A stretch of DNA of 47,332 nucleotides, from positions 1,688 to 49,019 of the forward strand of contig DEJJ01000015.1 of assembly GCA_002353285.1 (NCBI GenBank). Reading direction: 5' to 3'. Source of the DNA: Porphyromonadaceae bacterium UBA2751. Lineage in GTDB: Bacteria; Bacteroidota; Bacteroidia; Bacteroidales; Muribaculaceae. The notes beneath the pieces were generated by a model. That model was not told where the DNA came from, did not search any database, and saw only the letters and a program-made list of their open reading frames with translations. Each line of letters opens with the position of its first letter. Position 1 is the first letter of the stretch. The position numbers and the translations under genes are program-made. Shown here in pieces: positions 23,665-32,251 of this stretch.

Positions 23665-24345
23665 ATGGGACTCGTTTACATCATCTTTATTGCCATAACC
23701 ATAGCAAGTTATGTGGTTCAGAGTTCGCTTAAGAGCAAGTTTGAGAAATATTCACGTGAACCTCTCGACATTCCACTCACAGGCCGTGATGTCGCTGCTA
23801 AGATGCTACATGACAATGGCGTTAGTAATGTGCAGGTCACAAGTGTGAATGGGCAGTTGACCGATCATTATAATCCTGCCAATGGCACCGTGAACTTGAG
23901 CGATGTGGTGTTCTCGGTCAACAGTGTGGCATCGGCCGCTGTGGCAGCTCATGAGTGTGGCCATGCGTTACAACATGCTCAAGGGTATGCTCCTCTGAAG
24001 CTTCGCACTAAGCTGGTCCCTGTGGTTAGTTTTGCTTCTAACTGGATTACATGGATTTTGCTGGCCGGTATTCTCCTTATCGAGACGTTCCCCATCATTA
24101 TGGGAGTGGGCGTAGCTCTTTTTGCCTTGACCACGCTATTCAGTCTGGTCACGTTGCCAGTCGAGGTTGATGCCAGCCGGCGTGCTGTGGCTTGGCTTGA
24201 GAGTTCAGGCATCACTCATGGCGAGAAGACCAAGCATGCCAGCGATTCGCTCCATGCCGCGGCCTATACCTATGTGGTGGCTGCACTGAGCTCACTGGCC
24301 ACTCTGGTTTATTATGTGATGATATTGCTTGGTCGTCGCAACTAA
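23665..24345 (+). CDS. zinc-dependent membrane peptidase (YugP family)
   Basis: Start chosen at 23665 (MGLVYIIFIA), giving 226 aa; the open frame extends upstream to 23530, but that part is an AT-rich, K/F-rich stretch with no conservation. Residues 1-20 are a membrane helix. The catalytic zinc motif is HECGH (H96, E97, H100) in AVAAHECGHALQHAQGY, as in the YugP (neutral zinc metallopeptidase) family. Two more membrane helices lie at about 115-165 and one at the C-terminus. The family's substrate is not established. The transglutaminase gene follows after 36 bp. Confidence 0.88.
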   Translation: MGLVYIIFIAITIASYVVQSSLKSKFEKYSREPLDIPLTGRDVAAKMLHDNGVSNVQVTSVNGQLTDHYNPANGTVNLSDVVFSVNSVASAAVAAHECGHALQHAQGYAPLKLRTKLVPVVSFASNWITWILLAGILLIETFPIIMGVGVALFALTTLFSLVTLPVEVDASRRAVAWLESSGITHGEKTKHASDSLHAAAYTYVVAALSSLATLVYYVMILLGRRN

Positions 24346-24381
24346 ATGATGATAGTCTTGAATTATAGATACCATTGATAT

Positions 24382-25800
24382 ATGAGAAAGAAACTATTAA
24401 CTGCTCTGCTCGTTGCAGCAAGCGCTGTTGCTGTTATGGGACAGGATGGCTGGCTCTCGCAAGTGGAAGGATTGATGGAGCAGGGAGAATTTAAGAAGGC
24501 CGAGGCGCTCATGAAGTCGCTCCCAAAGGCCACGCGTGTTCAGGAAGAGGTGCGCATTGATTCGCTCATCACCATCATGGGGCGCATCCGCAAGGATTTC
24601 AACATGACTCCTGATGATGGGCTCAAGCTCATTCGTGAGAAGATGCCCAATGTCACAAGCGAACAATTAGGCAAGTGGAAGCGTGCCCGCAAGATTGAGT
24701 TCATGACAATCGATGGGCAGGAATGGTGGTTCCGCAAGTCGGTGAGAAACTTGTGGCTCCTTGCCGACGAACTTAAGGAGGACCATGATGCCGAGAAGTG
24801 GGAAACCTATAACATTCGCCGTAAGTATTATCTCGAGGCAATGCAGTGCCCAGCCGACGCTAATGGAATTCGCGACTGGCGGCACGTGAACATCACTTTC
24901 ACGCTCGATGTGAATGCCGATGCCGTGCCTGATGGCGAAACGTTGCGGGTGTGGATGCCGTTCCCCTACCAAAACATGAGGCAACGCAATATCAAGCTCG
25001 AGTCGAGCAACAGGCCGGTAACATATAGCCAGGGCAGCAAGCACCACACGGTGTATATGGAGGCCATTGCCCAGAAGGGCAAGCCCACTCACTTTGAGTA
25101 CACCTTCAGCTACGACGTGGCCGAGCGGCACATCGCCCAGCAAGACCTCGTGGCAATGGTTGAGCCTTACAATACCAATACTGCTGAGTATAAGGAATTC
25201 ACTGGCAACCAGCCACCACACATTATTATAACCGACGACATGCGCGCTCTGGCACGTGAGATTGTTGAGGGCGAGACTAATCCTGTGTTGCAGGCATCTA
25301 AGATTTTCGACTGGATTTCGTTGCGTTATCCGTGGGCTGGTGCTCGAGAGTATAGCACTATCAAGAACATGCCCGACTATGTGCTGGCCAACGGTCATGG
25401 CGACTGCGGGCAGGTGGCATTGCTCTATATCGCACTGGTGCGTAGCCTGGGCATTCCTGCTCGATGGGAGAGTGGATGGATGATCCACCCCGACGAGGTG
25501 AACTGGCACGACTGGGCCGAGACTTACTTTGAAGGAGTGGGATGGGTACCTACCGATCAGTCGTTCGGACGCAGTGCCGTGGGCACTCCCATGAACAGTT
25601 ATTACACCACAGGCATCGATCTCTATCGAATGGCTTCTAATGAAACCATTGGCGACAAGCTTAGTCCCGAGAAAAAGTATATTCGCAGCGAGACGGTCGA
25701 CTTCCAACCTGGTGAGGTGGAGTGGCGCAAGGGTAACCTATACTACGACACCTGGAAATCTCACCTTACTGTTAACTCTATTGAAAAGATTGATAAATAA
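24382..25800 (+). CDS. exported transglutaminase-like protein
   Basis: A 472-aa protein with a signal peptide (to about AVAVMGQDG), then an N-terminal helical region (25-165) and a beta-rich middle (165-260). The transglutaminase-like core lies at about 290-400. The catalytic triad is C342 in HGDCGQVAL, H376 in WHDWAE, and D392 in PTDQS. Bacterial proteins of this fold act as peptidases or as peptide ligases in the envelope; here the next gene is a murein-peptide endopeptidase, so a role on muropeptides or proteins in the periplasm is likely but not shown. The NlpC gene starts 5 bp after its stop. Confidence 0.88.
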   Translation: MRKKLLTALLVAASAVAVMGQDGWLSQVEGLMEQGEFKKAEALMKSLPKATRVQEEVRIDSLITIMGRIRKDFNMTPDDGLKLIREKMPNVTSEQLGKWKRARKIEFMTIDGQEWWFRKSVRNLWLLADELKEDHDAEKWETYNIRRKYYLEAMQCPADANGIRDWRHVNITFTLDVNADAVPDGETLRVWMPFPYQNMRQRNIKLESSNRPVTYSQGSKHHTVYMEAIAQKGKPTHFEYTFSYDVAERHIAQQDLVAMVEPYNTNTAEYKEFTGNQPPHIIITDDMRALAREIVEGETNPVLQASKIFDWISLRYPWAGAREYSTIKNMPDYVLANGHGDCGQVALLYIALVRSLGIPARWESGWMIHPDEVNWHDWAETYFEGVGWVPTDQSFGRSAVGTPMNSYYTTGIDLYRMASNETIGDKLSPEKKYIRSETVDFQPGEVEWRKGNLYYDTWKSHLTVNSIEKIDK

Positions 25801-25805
25801 TAAAG

Positions 25806-27011
25806 ATGAAGAGGAAAACTATAACATTGGTTCTGTTGCTTGTGGCAACTGCCGTAGGCATGACCGCTATGGCTCAAAATCTCCTTAACGATGAGCAGGA
25901 AACAAAACTCTCAGATGCAATTGAGATTGGCAAAAAACTCAATGACCTTAAATCTAGGTTAGCCCCCGATAAGAGGGTGGCAATTTGGGATGATGTAAGA
26001 TGTCTTAATGCAATTGATTTACATGTGCCTATGATAACGGGAACTGTGGGTTATCAGTGGCAAAAAGATTCAATCAGTGCCGAATTAGATAAATATAATG
26101 TTAAGTATCATAATAGCATTGAGGTGCTTGCCAATAAAGTCCCTGCCGATAAGCAGTGGGCATTGGTTAAGCTTTCGATAGCTACGCTGCGTTGCGAGCC
26201 CAAGCACTCGGCCGAGGTGGCCACGCAAGGCATCATGGGAATGCCGCTTCGCGTGATTGAAGTGGGAGAGTGGTGCCGAGTGCAGTGCCCCGACGGCTAC
26301 ATCGCTTATGTTCCAGAGAGCTCCTTGAAGTTTGTCAATGAGCAGGAACTCACCAAATGGAAAAGTGCCGAGCGTTACATCGTCACTGTCTACGATGACC
26401 GCTTAGTGACCGAACCTAAAGGTGATGAAACAGTGAGCGACCTGGTGCTGGGCGACATTTTGTGTGCGGTGAATAAAAAAGGCAAATGGATTGAGCTTGC
26501 AACTCCCGACGGACGCACAGGATGGGTCAGCAAGGAGAGTGTTGAGCAACTTGACAAGTGGGCTCAGCAGAACATCGACCTTAAGAAGATTGAGAAGACT
26601 GCTCGACGCATGATGGGCTCAAGCTACTTGTGGGGAGGCACCTCTACCAAGGCTACCGACTGCTCGGGCTTGACCAAGGTCTCTTACTTCTCTAACGGCA
26701 TCATCTTGCAGCGCGACGCTTCACAGCAGGCACTGACTGGAAAGAAAATTGCCGACTGGCACGATGCCAAGCTATGTGACCTTTTGTTCTTCGGCAACAG
26801 CACAACTGGCCGTGTCACTCATGTGGGCCTATATCTGCGCGATGGCAAGTACATTCATTGCTCAGGTCAGGTGAAAATCAACGACCTCAATCCCGAAGCC
26901 CCCGACTATCTATATAGTCCGCTTTCCATCAGCCGCATCAACGGCATGATTGGCACTAAGGGCATTATCTATGTGCGCGACCATGATTGGTATTTTGATA
27001 AAAACAAATAA
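25806..27011 (+). CDS. exported SH3-NlpC/P60 endopeptidase (C40)
   Basis: A 401-aa protein with a signal peptide (to about TAMAQN). It has two bacterial SH3-like domains (about 115-185 with LRCEPKHSAEVATQGIMGMP, and 195-260) and a C-terminal NlpC/P60 domain (about 265-400). Catalytic residues are C286 in TDCSG, H339 in THVGLY and H351 in IHCSG. Family C40 enzymes with this architecture cut the gamma-D-Glu-diaminopimelate bond in free murein peptides with an N-terminal L-Ala. The product, L-Ala-D-Glu, is the substrate of the epimerase coded next. A frequent pairing in Bacteroidales. Confidence 0.92.
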   Translation: MKRKTITLVLLLVATAVGMTAMAQNLLNDEQETKLSDAIEIGKKLNDLKSRLAPDKRVAIWDDVRCLNAIDLHVPMITGTVGYQWQKDSISAELDKYNVKYHNSIEVLANKVPADKQWALVKLSIATLRCEPKHSAEVATQGIMGMPLRVIEVGEWCRVQCPDGYIAYVPESSLKFVNEQELTKWKSAERYIVTVYDDRLVTEPKGDETVSDLVLGDILCAVNKKGKWIELATPDGRTGWVSKESVEQLDKWAQQNIDLKKIEKTARRMMGSSYLWGGTSTKATDCSGLTKVSYFSNGIILQRDASQQALTGKKIADWHDAKLCDLLFFGNSTTGRVTHVGLYLRDGKYIHCSGQVKINDLNPEAPDYLYSPLSISRINGMIGTKGIIYVRDHDWYFDKNK

Positions 27012-27032
27012 TTAACAAATAAATATAATAAC

Positions 27033-28169
27033 ATGAATCGAAGAAATTTTCTTGTGGGAACAGGCTTGGGCTTGATAGCAGCCTCAGCTCCCATCTCTAT
27101 TTCGGCTAAGGGAAAAGCCACTAAAAAGGCGGCTAAGACGGGTAGGCTTAACCTCTCGTTTGCTCCCTATGAGTTAAAACTGCGTCATGCGTTCAACCTG
27201 GCACGCTACAGCCGCACTACCACCCCCGATGTGCAGGTGCAGCTTGAGTACGACGGCATTATTGGCTACGGCGAAGCATCGATGCCTCCCTATCTGGGCG
27301 AGAGTGTTGAGAGCGTTACCAAGTTCTTGAGCAGTCTCGACTTGAGTCAGTTTAACGATCCATTCAAGATTGAGGACATATTGACCTACGTCGATAATGT
27401 GGCCCCCAACAATCGCGCTGCTAAGGCCAGTGTGGATATTGCACTGCACGACTTGCTGGGCAAGATCATGGGGCAACCCTGGTACAAGATTTGGGGATAT
27501 AACCCCGACAAGACTCCTGTCACCAGCTTCACCATTGGCATCGACACCGAGGAAGTGGTGCGGCAGAAGGTGAAAGAAGCTGCTCCTTACAAACTGCTCA
27601 AGGTTAAGATGGGTCTTGACAACGACAAGGAGACAGTCGAGGTGATTAAGAGCATGACCGATGTGCCCATCTGTGTCGACGTGAACCAGGGATGGAAGAG
27701 CAAGGAGGAAGCATTGGAAATGTGCTACTGGCTCAAGGACCGTGGCTGCATCTTTGTGGAGCAGCCGTTTGACAAGACGATGATCGACGAAACGGCATGG
27801 CTGCGTGAGCGCTCGCCACTGCCCATCATTGCCGACGAAGCATTCCAGCGATTGCCCGACATATTGCGCTTCAAGGGCGTGTACGACGGCATCAACATCA
27901 AGCTCATGAAGAGTACTGGCCTCTACGAGGCTCACAAGATGGTGACCCTGGCGCGTGCGCTCGACATGAAGGTGATGATTGGCTGCATGACCGAGACTTC
28001 GTGCGCTGTGACTGCCGCTGCCAACCTCTCGCCAGTGGTCGATTATGCCGACCTCGACGGTAACCTGCTCATCGCCAACGACCGCTTCGATGGCATGACA
28101 GTGGAGAATGGCAAAATCACGCTTCACGACATTCCAGGCATTGGAATCACTCCCATTAAAGGCAAGTAA
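27033..28169 (+). CDS. L-Ala-D/L-Glu dipeptide epimerase with export signal
   Basis: A 378-aa enolase-superfamily protein. All active-site residues are present: K190-V-K192 (KVKMG), Mg ligands D216 (VDVNQGW), E243 (VEQPF) and D268 (ADEAF), and K290 (NIKLMK). By family and neighbour it epimerises L-Ala-D-Glu from murein to L-Ala-L-Glu. The N-terminus NRRNFLVGTGLGLIAA looks like a twin-arginine or Sec export signal of about 25 residues, and it is followed by a Lys-rich segment; the E. coli epimerase is cytosolic. Probably it acts in the periplasm with the NlpC enzyme. Ends at a strong terminator. Confidence 0.9.
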   Translation: MNRRNFLVGTGLGLIAASAPISISAKGKATKKAAKTGRLNLSFAPYELKLRHAFNLARYSRTTTPDVQVQLEYDGIIGYGEASMPPYLGESVESVTKFLSSLDLSQFNDPFKIEDILTYVDNVAPNNRAAKASVDIALHDLLGKIMGQPWYKIWGYNPDKTPVTSFTIGIDTEEVVRQKVKEAAPYKLLKVKMGLDNDKETVEVIKSMTDVPICVDVNQGWKSKEEALEMCYWLKDRGCIFVEQPFDKTMIDETAWLRERSPLPIIADEAFQRLPDILRFKGVYDGINIKLMKSTGLYEAHKMVTLARALDMKVMIGCMTETSCAVTAAANLSPVVDYADLDGNLLIANDRFDGMTVENGKITLHDIPGIGITPIKGK

Positions 28170-28180
28170 CTGATATGCAA

Positions 28181-28231
28181 CATCTCAGGGCGTGGTGGCA
28201 ACATGAGCCATGCCCTGGCGATGTTTTTTTT
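28181..28231 (+). terminator. Rho-independent terminator of epimerase operon
   Basis: CAGGGCGTGG (28186-28195) pairs with CCATGCCCTG (28208-28217) with one G-U pair, extended by CATC/GATG, and is followed by eight T's. Confidence 0.9.
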
Positions 28232-28263
28232 CTAAAAACTGATGCAACGAATATTATCTTGAA

Positions 28264-29055
28264 ATGAAAAAAGCTTATAAAGTATTGTGTGCAATTTTGG
28301 GCCTGGCTCTTATCTTGTTCTTTGTCTTCGCGCAGAGCGACAAGCTATCGGAGTCGATAGGCTTGAAGAAAGGAAAATTTAACGAAACGCTTTTTGCCAC
28401 CGTTAAGGAGCCTGCAGCTAAGAGCGTTAAGACCGATTCGGTGGAAAATGAAAAGAAGCCAGGTAAGGCCGAGATGGACACTACCGCTAAGACCATCCTT
28501 TTCATTGGCGACTCGATGGTCGAGTGCTTGTTCCCGCGCATGTCGGCCTATGCCAAGAAGAATGGTCACAAGTTCTATGCTGTGATTTGGTATAGTGCCA
28601 CCACCGAGATTTATGGCACACGCACCACTCTCAAGGAATATATTGACAAGTTTAAACCCAACTATATCCTCTTCAGCCTGGGTGGTAATGAACTCTTTAT
28701 TCGCGACATTAAAGAGAATAGGCAAAAGTATGTCGACGAGATTATCAGGCAAATGGGTGACATCCCCTACATCTGGATTGGGCCTCCTAACTGGAAGGAC
28801 GACACTGGCATTAATGAGATGATTGAGAGCAGTGTGCCCGAGGGATGCTACTATAAGTCCTATACCCCCGATCAGCATTACGACCGCAAGAAGGATGGCG
28901 CACACCCCAATGCTCCTTCCTCAATGCTGTGGATGGACCGCATCGCAAAGTGGATCATGACCAAGTCGGCCCACCGCATCCGCCTTGATGCTCCTCCTGC
29001 TGGCGAGAAGGGACGCCCCGACGAGCTCGAGTTGCTTCAACCCGTTAGTAGATAA
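28264..29055 (+). CDS. SGNH-fold hydrolase/acetyltransferase, membrane-anchored
   Basis: A 263-aa protein with an N-terminal membrane helix (about 5-22) and no clear cleavage site, then a linker, and an SGNH domain from about 75. The SGNH blocks are GDSMV (S84), GGNE (G141, N142) and the DxxH pair in DGAHPN (D211, H214). The MBOAT gene follows after 20 bp. Such pairs (PatA/PatB, AlgI/AlgJ-like) move acetyl across the membrane and add it to peptidoglycan or a polysaccharide, with the SGNH protein making the final transfer in the periplasm. The actual glycan is not known from sequence. Confidence 0.85.
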   Translation: MKKAYKVLCAILGLALILFFVFAQSDKLSESIGLKKGKFNETLFATVKEPAAKSVKTDSVENEKKPGKAEMDTTAKTILFIGDSMVECLFPRMSAYAKKNGHKFYAVIWYSATTEIYGTRTTLKEYIDKFKPNYILFSLGGNELFIRDIKENRQKYVDEIIRQMGDIPYIWIGPPNWKDDTGINEMIESSVPEGCYYKSYTPDQHYDRKKDGAHPNAPSSMLWMDRIAKWIMTKSAHRIRLDAPPAGEKGRPDELELLQPVSR

Positions 29056-29075
29056 TAATATAATAATGTGAACCG

Positions 29076-30566
29076 ATGGACACAACATTTGATATATCCA
29101 CATTCTTCCACAACGTGTGGAACCTGCTATGCTTCGATGCTGCCAAGCCGCTGGTGTTCAACAGTGGCCTGTTTTGGTGCCTGTTCTTGATTTTCCTCCC
29201 CATCTATGGCTTGCTCAAGAGCAAGCGCACCAAGATGATGATTTTCGTCATCGCTTTCAGCCTTTATTTCTTCTATAAGTCGAGCGGATGGTTCTTCCTC
29301 CTGCTGGTGGCAACCTCGGTGCTCGACTGGTTCTTTGCGTTGCAAATCAAGGCTGAGACCACTCGCAAGATGCGTCGCTTTTGGCTGTGGCTCAGCATTG
29401 TGGTGTCGGTGAGCATCTTGGGATTTTTCAAGTACACTAATTTTGTTCTTTGGAACATTAATGAGCTCATAAAGACCAATTTCCAGCCTCTTGACTTGAT
29501 ATTGCCACTGGGCATCTCGTTCTACACCTTTAAGACGATAAGCTATGTGGTCGACGTGTACAAGGGCAAGATTGAACCCACCAAGAGCTGGCTCGACTAC
29601 CTGTTCTATCTCTCATTCTTCCCTGCACTGGCCATGGGACCTATTGTGCGCGCCGAGAAGTTCCTGCCTCAGCTGCGCGACAACAAGGAACCGACCAGGG
29701 AGATGGTCTACAGCGGCTTTTGGCTCGCTCTGATGGGTCTTATAAAGAAGGCTGTATTTGCCGACTATATCGGCCAGTACAGCACCATTGCCTTCGGCAC
29801 GGCGGCTGGCTACAGTGGCTACGAGCTGGCGATGGCAATGCTGGGCTACACTTTGCAAATTTACTGCGACTTCTCGGGCTACAGCGACATGGCTATAGGC
29901 CTGGGCCGCATCATGGGCTTTGACCTGGGCATCAACTTCGATTTTCCTTATCGTTCGCAAAACATGACAGTGTTCTGGAAGCGCTGGCACATCACGCTCT
30001 CTCGCTGGCTCATGGACTACATCTACATTCCACTCGGCGGCAATCGCAAGGGCAAGGCACGGCAGTACTTGAACCTGATGATTACTATGCTCGTGGGCGG
30101 CCTGTGGCATGGTGCTGCTTGGAACTTCATCGTGTGGGGTGGGGCCCATGGCGCCGCGCTTGTGGTGCACAAGGCCACCAAGAAGCCGCTCGACCGCTGG
30201 TTCCCAAGCGAGAACAAGGCGGTGCAGTTTGTGTCATGGCTACTTGCGTTCATTTTCATCTGCATTACCATGACAATCTTTGGTGCTGGTGATGTTGCAA
30301 ATTCATGGCTAGTAATCAAGAAAGCGTTCACCGAGTTTGACCCTGCCTATTTTGTGCCATTCTTCACTGCACGCAAAACCTGGTGCATTCTCATGATCAT
30401 CATCTTTGCCCTGCACTTTGTGCCCAAGAAAACTTATCAGGACATCAGTGACTGGTTTGTGAAGTGCCACTGGCTGCTGAAGCTACTCGTGTTCATCGTC
30501 GCTGTGCAACTTGTAATCCAGTTCTCAAGCGCCGAAGTTCAGCCCTTCATCTACAACCAGTTCTAA
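29076..30566 (+). CDS. MBOAT family O-acyltransferase (AlgI/PatA-like)
   Basis: A 496-aa polytopic membrane protein with about 11 to 12 hydrophobic helices. It has the MBOAT signature: FPALAMGPIVRAEKFLPQL, YCDFSGYSDMAIGLGR, FWKRWHITLSRWLMDY, and the conserved WHG and AHG around H345 and H358 (GLWHGAAWNFIVWGGAHG), one of which is the invariant active-site His. It likely passes acetyl from acetyl-CoA across the inner membrane to the SGNH partner. The two genes are one unit, separated from the epimerase operon by a terminator. A perfect 15-bp inverted repeat lies 57 bp after the stop. Confidence 0.93.
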   Translation: MDTTFDISTFFHNVWNLLCFDAAKPLVFNSGLFWCLFLIFLPIYGLLKSKRTKMMIFVIAFSLYFFYKSSGWFFLLLVATSVLDWFFALQIKAETTRKMRRFWLWLSIVVSVSILGFFKYTNFVLWNINELIKTNFQPLDLILPLGISFYTFKTISYVVDVYKGKIEPTKSWLDYLFYLSFFPALAMGPIVRAEKFLPQLRDNKEPTREMVYSGFWLALMGLIKKAVFADYIGQYSTIAFGTAAGYSGYELAMAMLGYTLQIYCDFSGYSDMAIGLGRIMGFDLGINFDFPYRSQNMTVFWKRWHITLSRWLMDYIYIPLGGNRKGKARQYLNLMITMLVGGLWHGAAWNFIVWGGAHGAALVVHKATKKPLDRWFPSENKAVQFVSWLLAFIFICITMTIFGAGDVANSWLVIKKAFTEFDPAYFVPFFTARKTWCILMIIIFALHFVPKKTYQDISDWFVKCHWLLKLLVFIVAVQLVIQFSSAEVQPFIYNQF

Positions 30567-30622
30567 CGTTTTTAGACGACAATAAAGGACAATATTATAT
30601 CTCTATTCCTTTAGATACAATT

Positions 30623-30664
30623 AATTAAGGACAATTGACCACATCGAGCCAATTGTCCTTAATT
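30623..30664. repeat. palindromic repeat, copy A (possible terminator)
   Basis: AATTAAGGACAATTG (30623-30637) pairs perfectly with CAATTGTCCTTAATT (30650-30664), leaving a 12-nt loop ending in GAGC. A close relative lies at 35625-35664. The plus-strand tail is CTACCCCCCC then A's, not a U-tract, so it is not a canonical terminator. Confidence 0.75.
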
Positions 30665-30742
30665 CTACCCCCCCAAAAAAAATCGTTCATTACAGCAACT
30701 ATGGGAAAATCAGAAAAATCCAATGTTTTTTGATGATTTTGA

Positions 30743-30772
30743 TTGCAGTTTGGAAAATTGTATTTATCTTTG
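30743..30772 (+). promoter_or_regulatory. promoter of MntA-HepT pair
   Basis: TTG (30743-30745), 19 bp, TATCTTTG (30765-30772); the ATG at 30801 follows 28 bp later. Full consensus. Confidence 0.7.
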
Positions 30773-30800
30773 CATTATGGTATATTAGGTTTTATTAATC

Positions 30801-31097
30801 ATGGGTACGGAAGACATCAAAACAATAATTGCCGAGTATTTCAAGACTCAACCCGTCTTGAAAGCATGGCTGTTTGGGTCTTTCGCTCGTGGCGAGGAAA
30901 CCCCCGACAGTGATGTTGACTTGATAATAACGCTTGACAAAAGCTGTCCCATTGGATTCCGCTATTTCGGTATGTGGGGCGATTTGGAGAGGTTGTTAGG
31001 TCGGTCAGTAGATTTGGTTACTGAAGGGAATTTAATGCCATTCGCCCAAGAGTCAGCTGACAACGATAAAGTCTTAATTTATGAGAGAGCCAATTAG
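30801..31097 (+). CDS. mntA: MntA-type nucleotidyltransferase (antitoxin)
   Basis: A 98-aa minimal nucleotidyltransferase. The motif GSX10DXD is complete: G26-S27, then ten residues, D38-V-D40, in GSFARGEETPDSDVDLI. In studied HepT/MntA pairs such a protein adds AMP units to a tyrosine of the HEPN toxin and so inactivates it. It is followed by the hepT gene with a 17-bp overlap, which is the usual coupled arrangement. The protein ends with a basic/acidic tail (ADNDKVLIYERAN). Nothing suggests inactivation. Confidence 0.9.
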   Translation: MGTEDIKTIIAEYFKTQPVLKAWLFGSFARGEETPDSDVDLIITLDKSCPIGFRYFGMWGDLERLLGRSVDLVTEGNLMPFAQESADNDKVLIYERAN

Positions 31098-31458
31098 AGA
31101 TAAAAACCGACTGCAACACATTCTTCAAGCAATTGATACCATTTTAGATAGAATTGATGGCGTGACGTTTGAGGATTTGACAAACGACAAGATATTGTTT
31201 GGTGGCATTGTGTACTATACCTTGATAATTGGTGAAGCTGCTTATAAATTAAGCAAACCATTTACTGATAATAACCCACAAGTTAATTGGCGTGATATTG
31301 CAGATATGCGTCACCATCTTGTCCATGGTTACTATCAAGTTGATAGTAATATTGTTTGGGCGGTTATTCAAAACGACTTGCGACCATTAAAAGAACAAGT
31401 GAAAAGACTACTGAACGATACCGATTGGGAGCAGTGGGAACAAACCAATGAAGAATAA
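31081..31458 (+). CDS. hepT: HepT-type HEPN ribonuclease toxin
   Basis: A 125-aa helical HEPN (DUF86-type) protein. The ribonuclease motif RX4HXY is present as R77, H82 and Y84 in MRHHLVHGYYQVD. Y84 is in the position that the partner MNT enzyme modifies in known systems. The protein starts inside the end of mntA (17-bp overlap). The coding sequence is clearly more AT-rich than the flanking genes, a sign of transfer. By family it cuts RNA and acts in phage defence or plasmid stability; the specific target is unknown. Confidence 0.88.
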   Translation: MREPIRDKNRLQHILQAIDTILDRIDGVTFEDLTNDKILFGGIVYYTLIIGEAAYKLSKPFTDNNPQVNWRDIADMRHHLVHGYYQVDSNIVWAVIQNDLRPLKEQVKRLLNDTDWEQWEQTNEE

Positions 31459-32251
31459 ATAATGCGCGATTGTGAACATGCCGCTCAACTGACGTTTAAC
31501 TTGTGCGTTTGTGCAATGTGTTGATTGGCAATGTGTTATTGTTGCCCCCCCTCGCACATTTTTTAGGATGGGCTCCTTAGAAACAACCTTTTACGGCACA
31601 TTCCTGCTTCGGCTGGAGTGTGCCGCTTTTGTGTAAAAAAAGCTGCGAAGGTAGTTCGTCATAAAGCCTGCTTACGCAGGAAAAAAAGAAATTCCACATT
31701 ATGCTGAACACAGAATAGTCTGGCGATAGCCATCTTTGCGATGCCGATAGGTGCTGCTTTTCGAGATTATTGTCGTCTCATGCGGCACAAAAATCAATAT
31801 GGCAGTTGAAACTATAAAATCAATTTAGACGAAGGCATCCCACACTTCATTTTTATGGGACACTAATGCTTGTTTTTATTGTTTTTTCTTGCACATTACA
31901 TCTATAATGTGTAACTTTGTTGCAATTCAGGAAATCTCGTAGCGTCGAGCCCTTTCCCGAAGACATATTAGAAAGCGTTTTTGCGTTATCCTCGTTCAAG
32001 AAATCGCCAATTTCAAAAGTAGAAGGATAAGCAGTAACAAAACGCTCATGCGTGCCTATCATTCCTCCAGTAGGCGGGAACAGTATATGGGCATGGCGTG
32101 GGGGATACTGTTTATTTCTACTGAGGCGTTTGGCGATGCCCTTGAACGAATAATCAGGACAAGTCTCCACGCTATCTTTTTATCGGTAACCATAACATAA
32201 CCCATGCCTGGTTTCGGGAGACTAAAAGGGCGATAGAATTTGCATAAGCCA
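31459..32251. other. gene-poor stretch behind hepT
   Basis: About 790 bp without a convincing gene. A hairpin CGGCACATTCC/GGAGTGTGCCG (31594-31604 with 31615-31625, one G-U) followed by CTTTTGTG may end the hepT transcript. A small hairpin CCTGC-TTAC-GCAGG follows near 31668-31681. A 105-codon minus-strand frame (31853-32170) opens with GTG and shows no domain I recognise and no ribosome binding site. It may be decayed accessory DNA. Confidence 0.6.
31853..32170 (-). pseudogene. doubtful small ORF or gene remnant
   Basis: An open frame of 105 codons starting at GTG on the minus strand. The predicted protein has a plausible composition (FVTAYPSTFEIGDFLNEDNA) but I recognise no family. No good ribosome binding site or -7 box precedes it. 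It could be the remnant of a gene lost from the accessory region, or chance. Confidence 0.15.

Noticed and set aside
31459..32251. Insertion sequence remnant beside MntA-HepT
   Set aside because: No terminal inverted repeats, target duplications or transposase-like translation could be found by eye.
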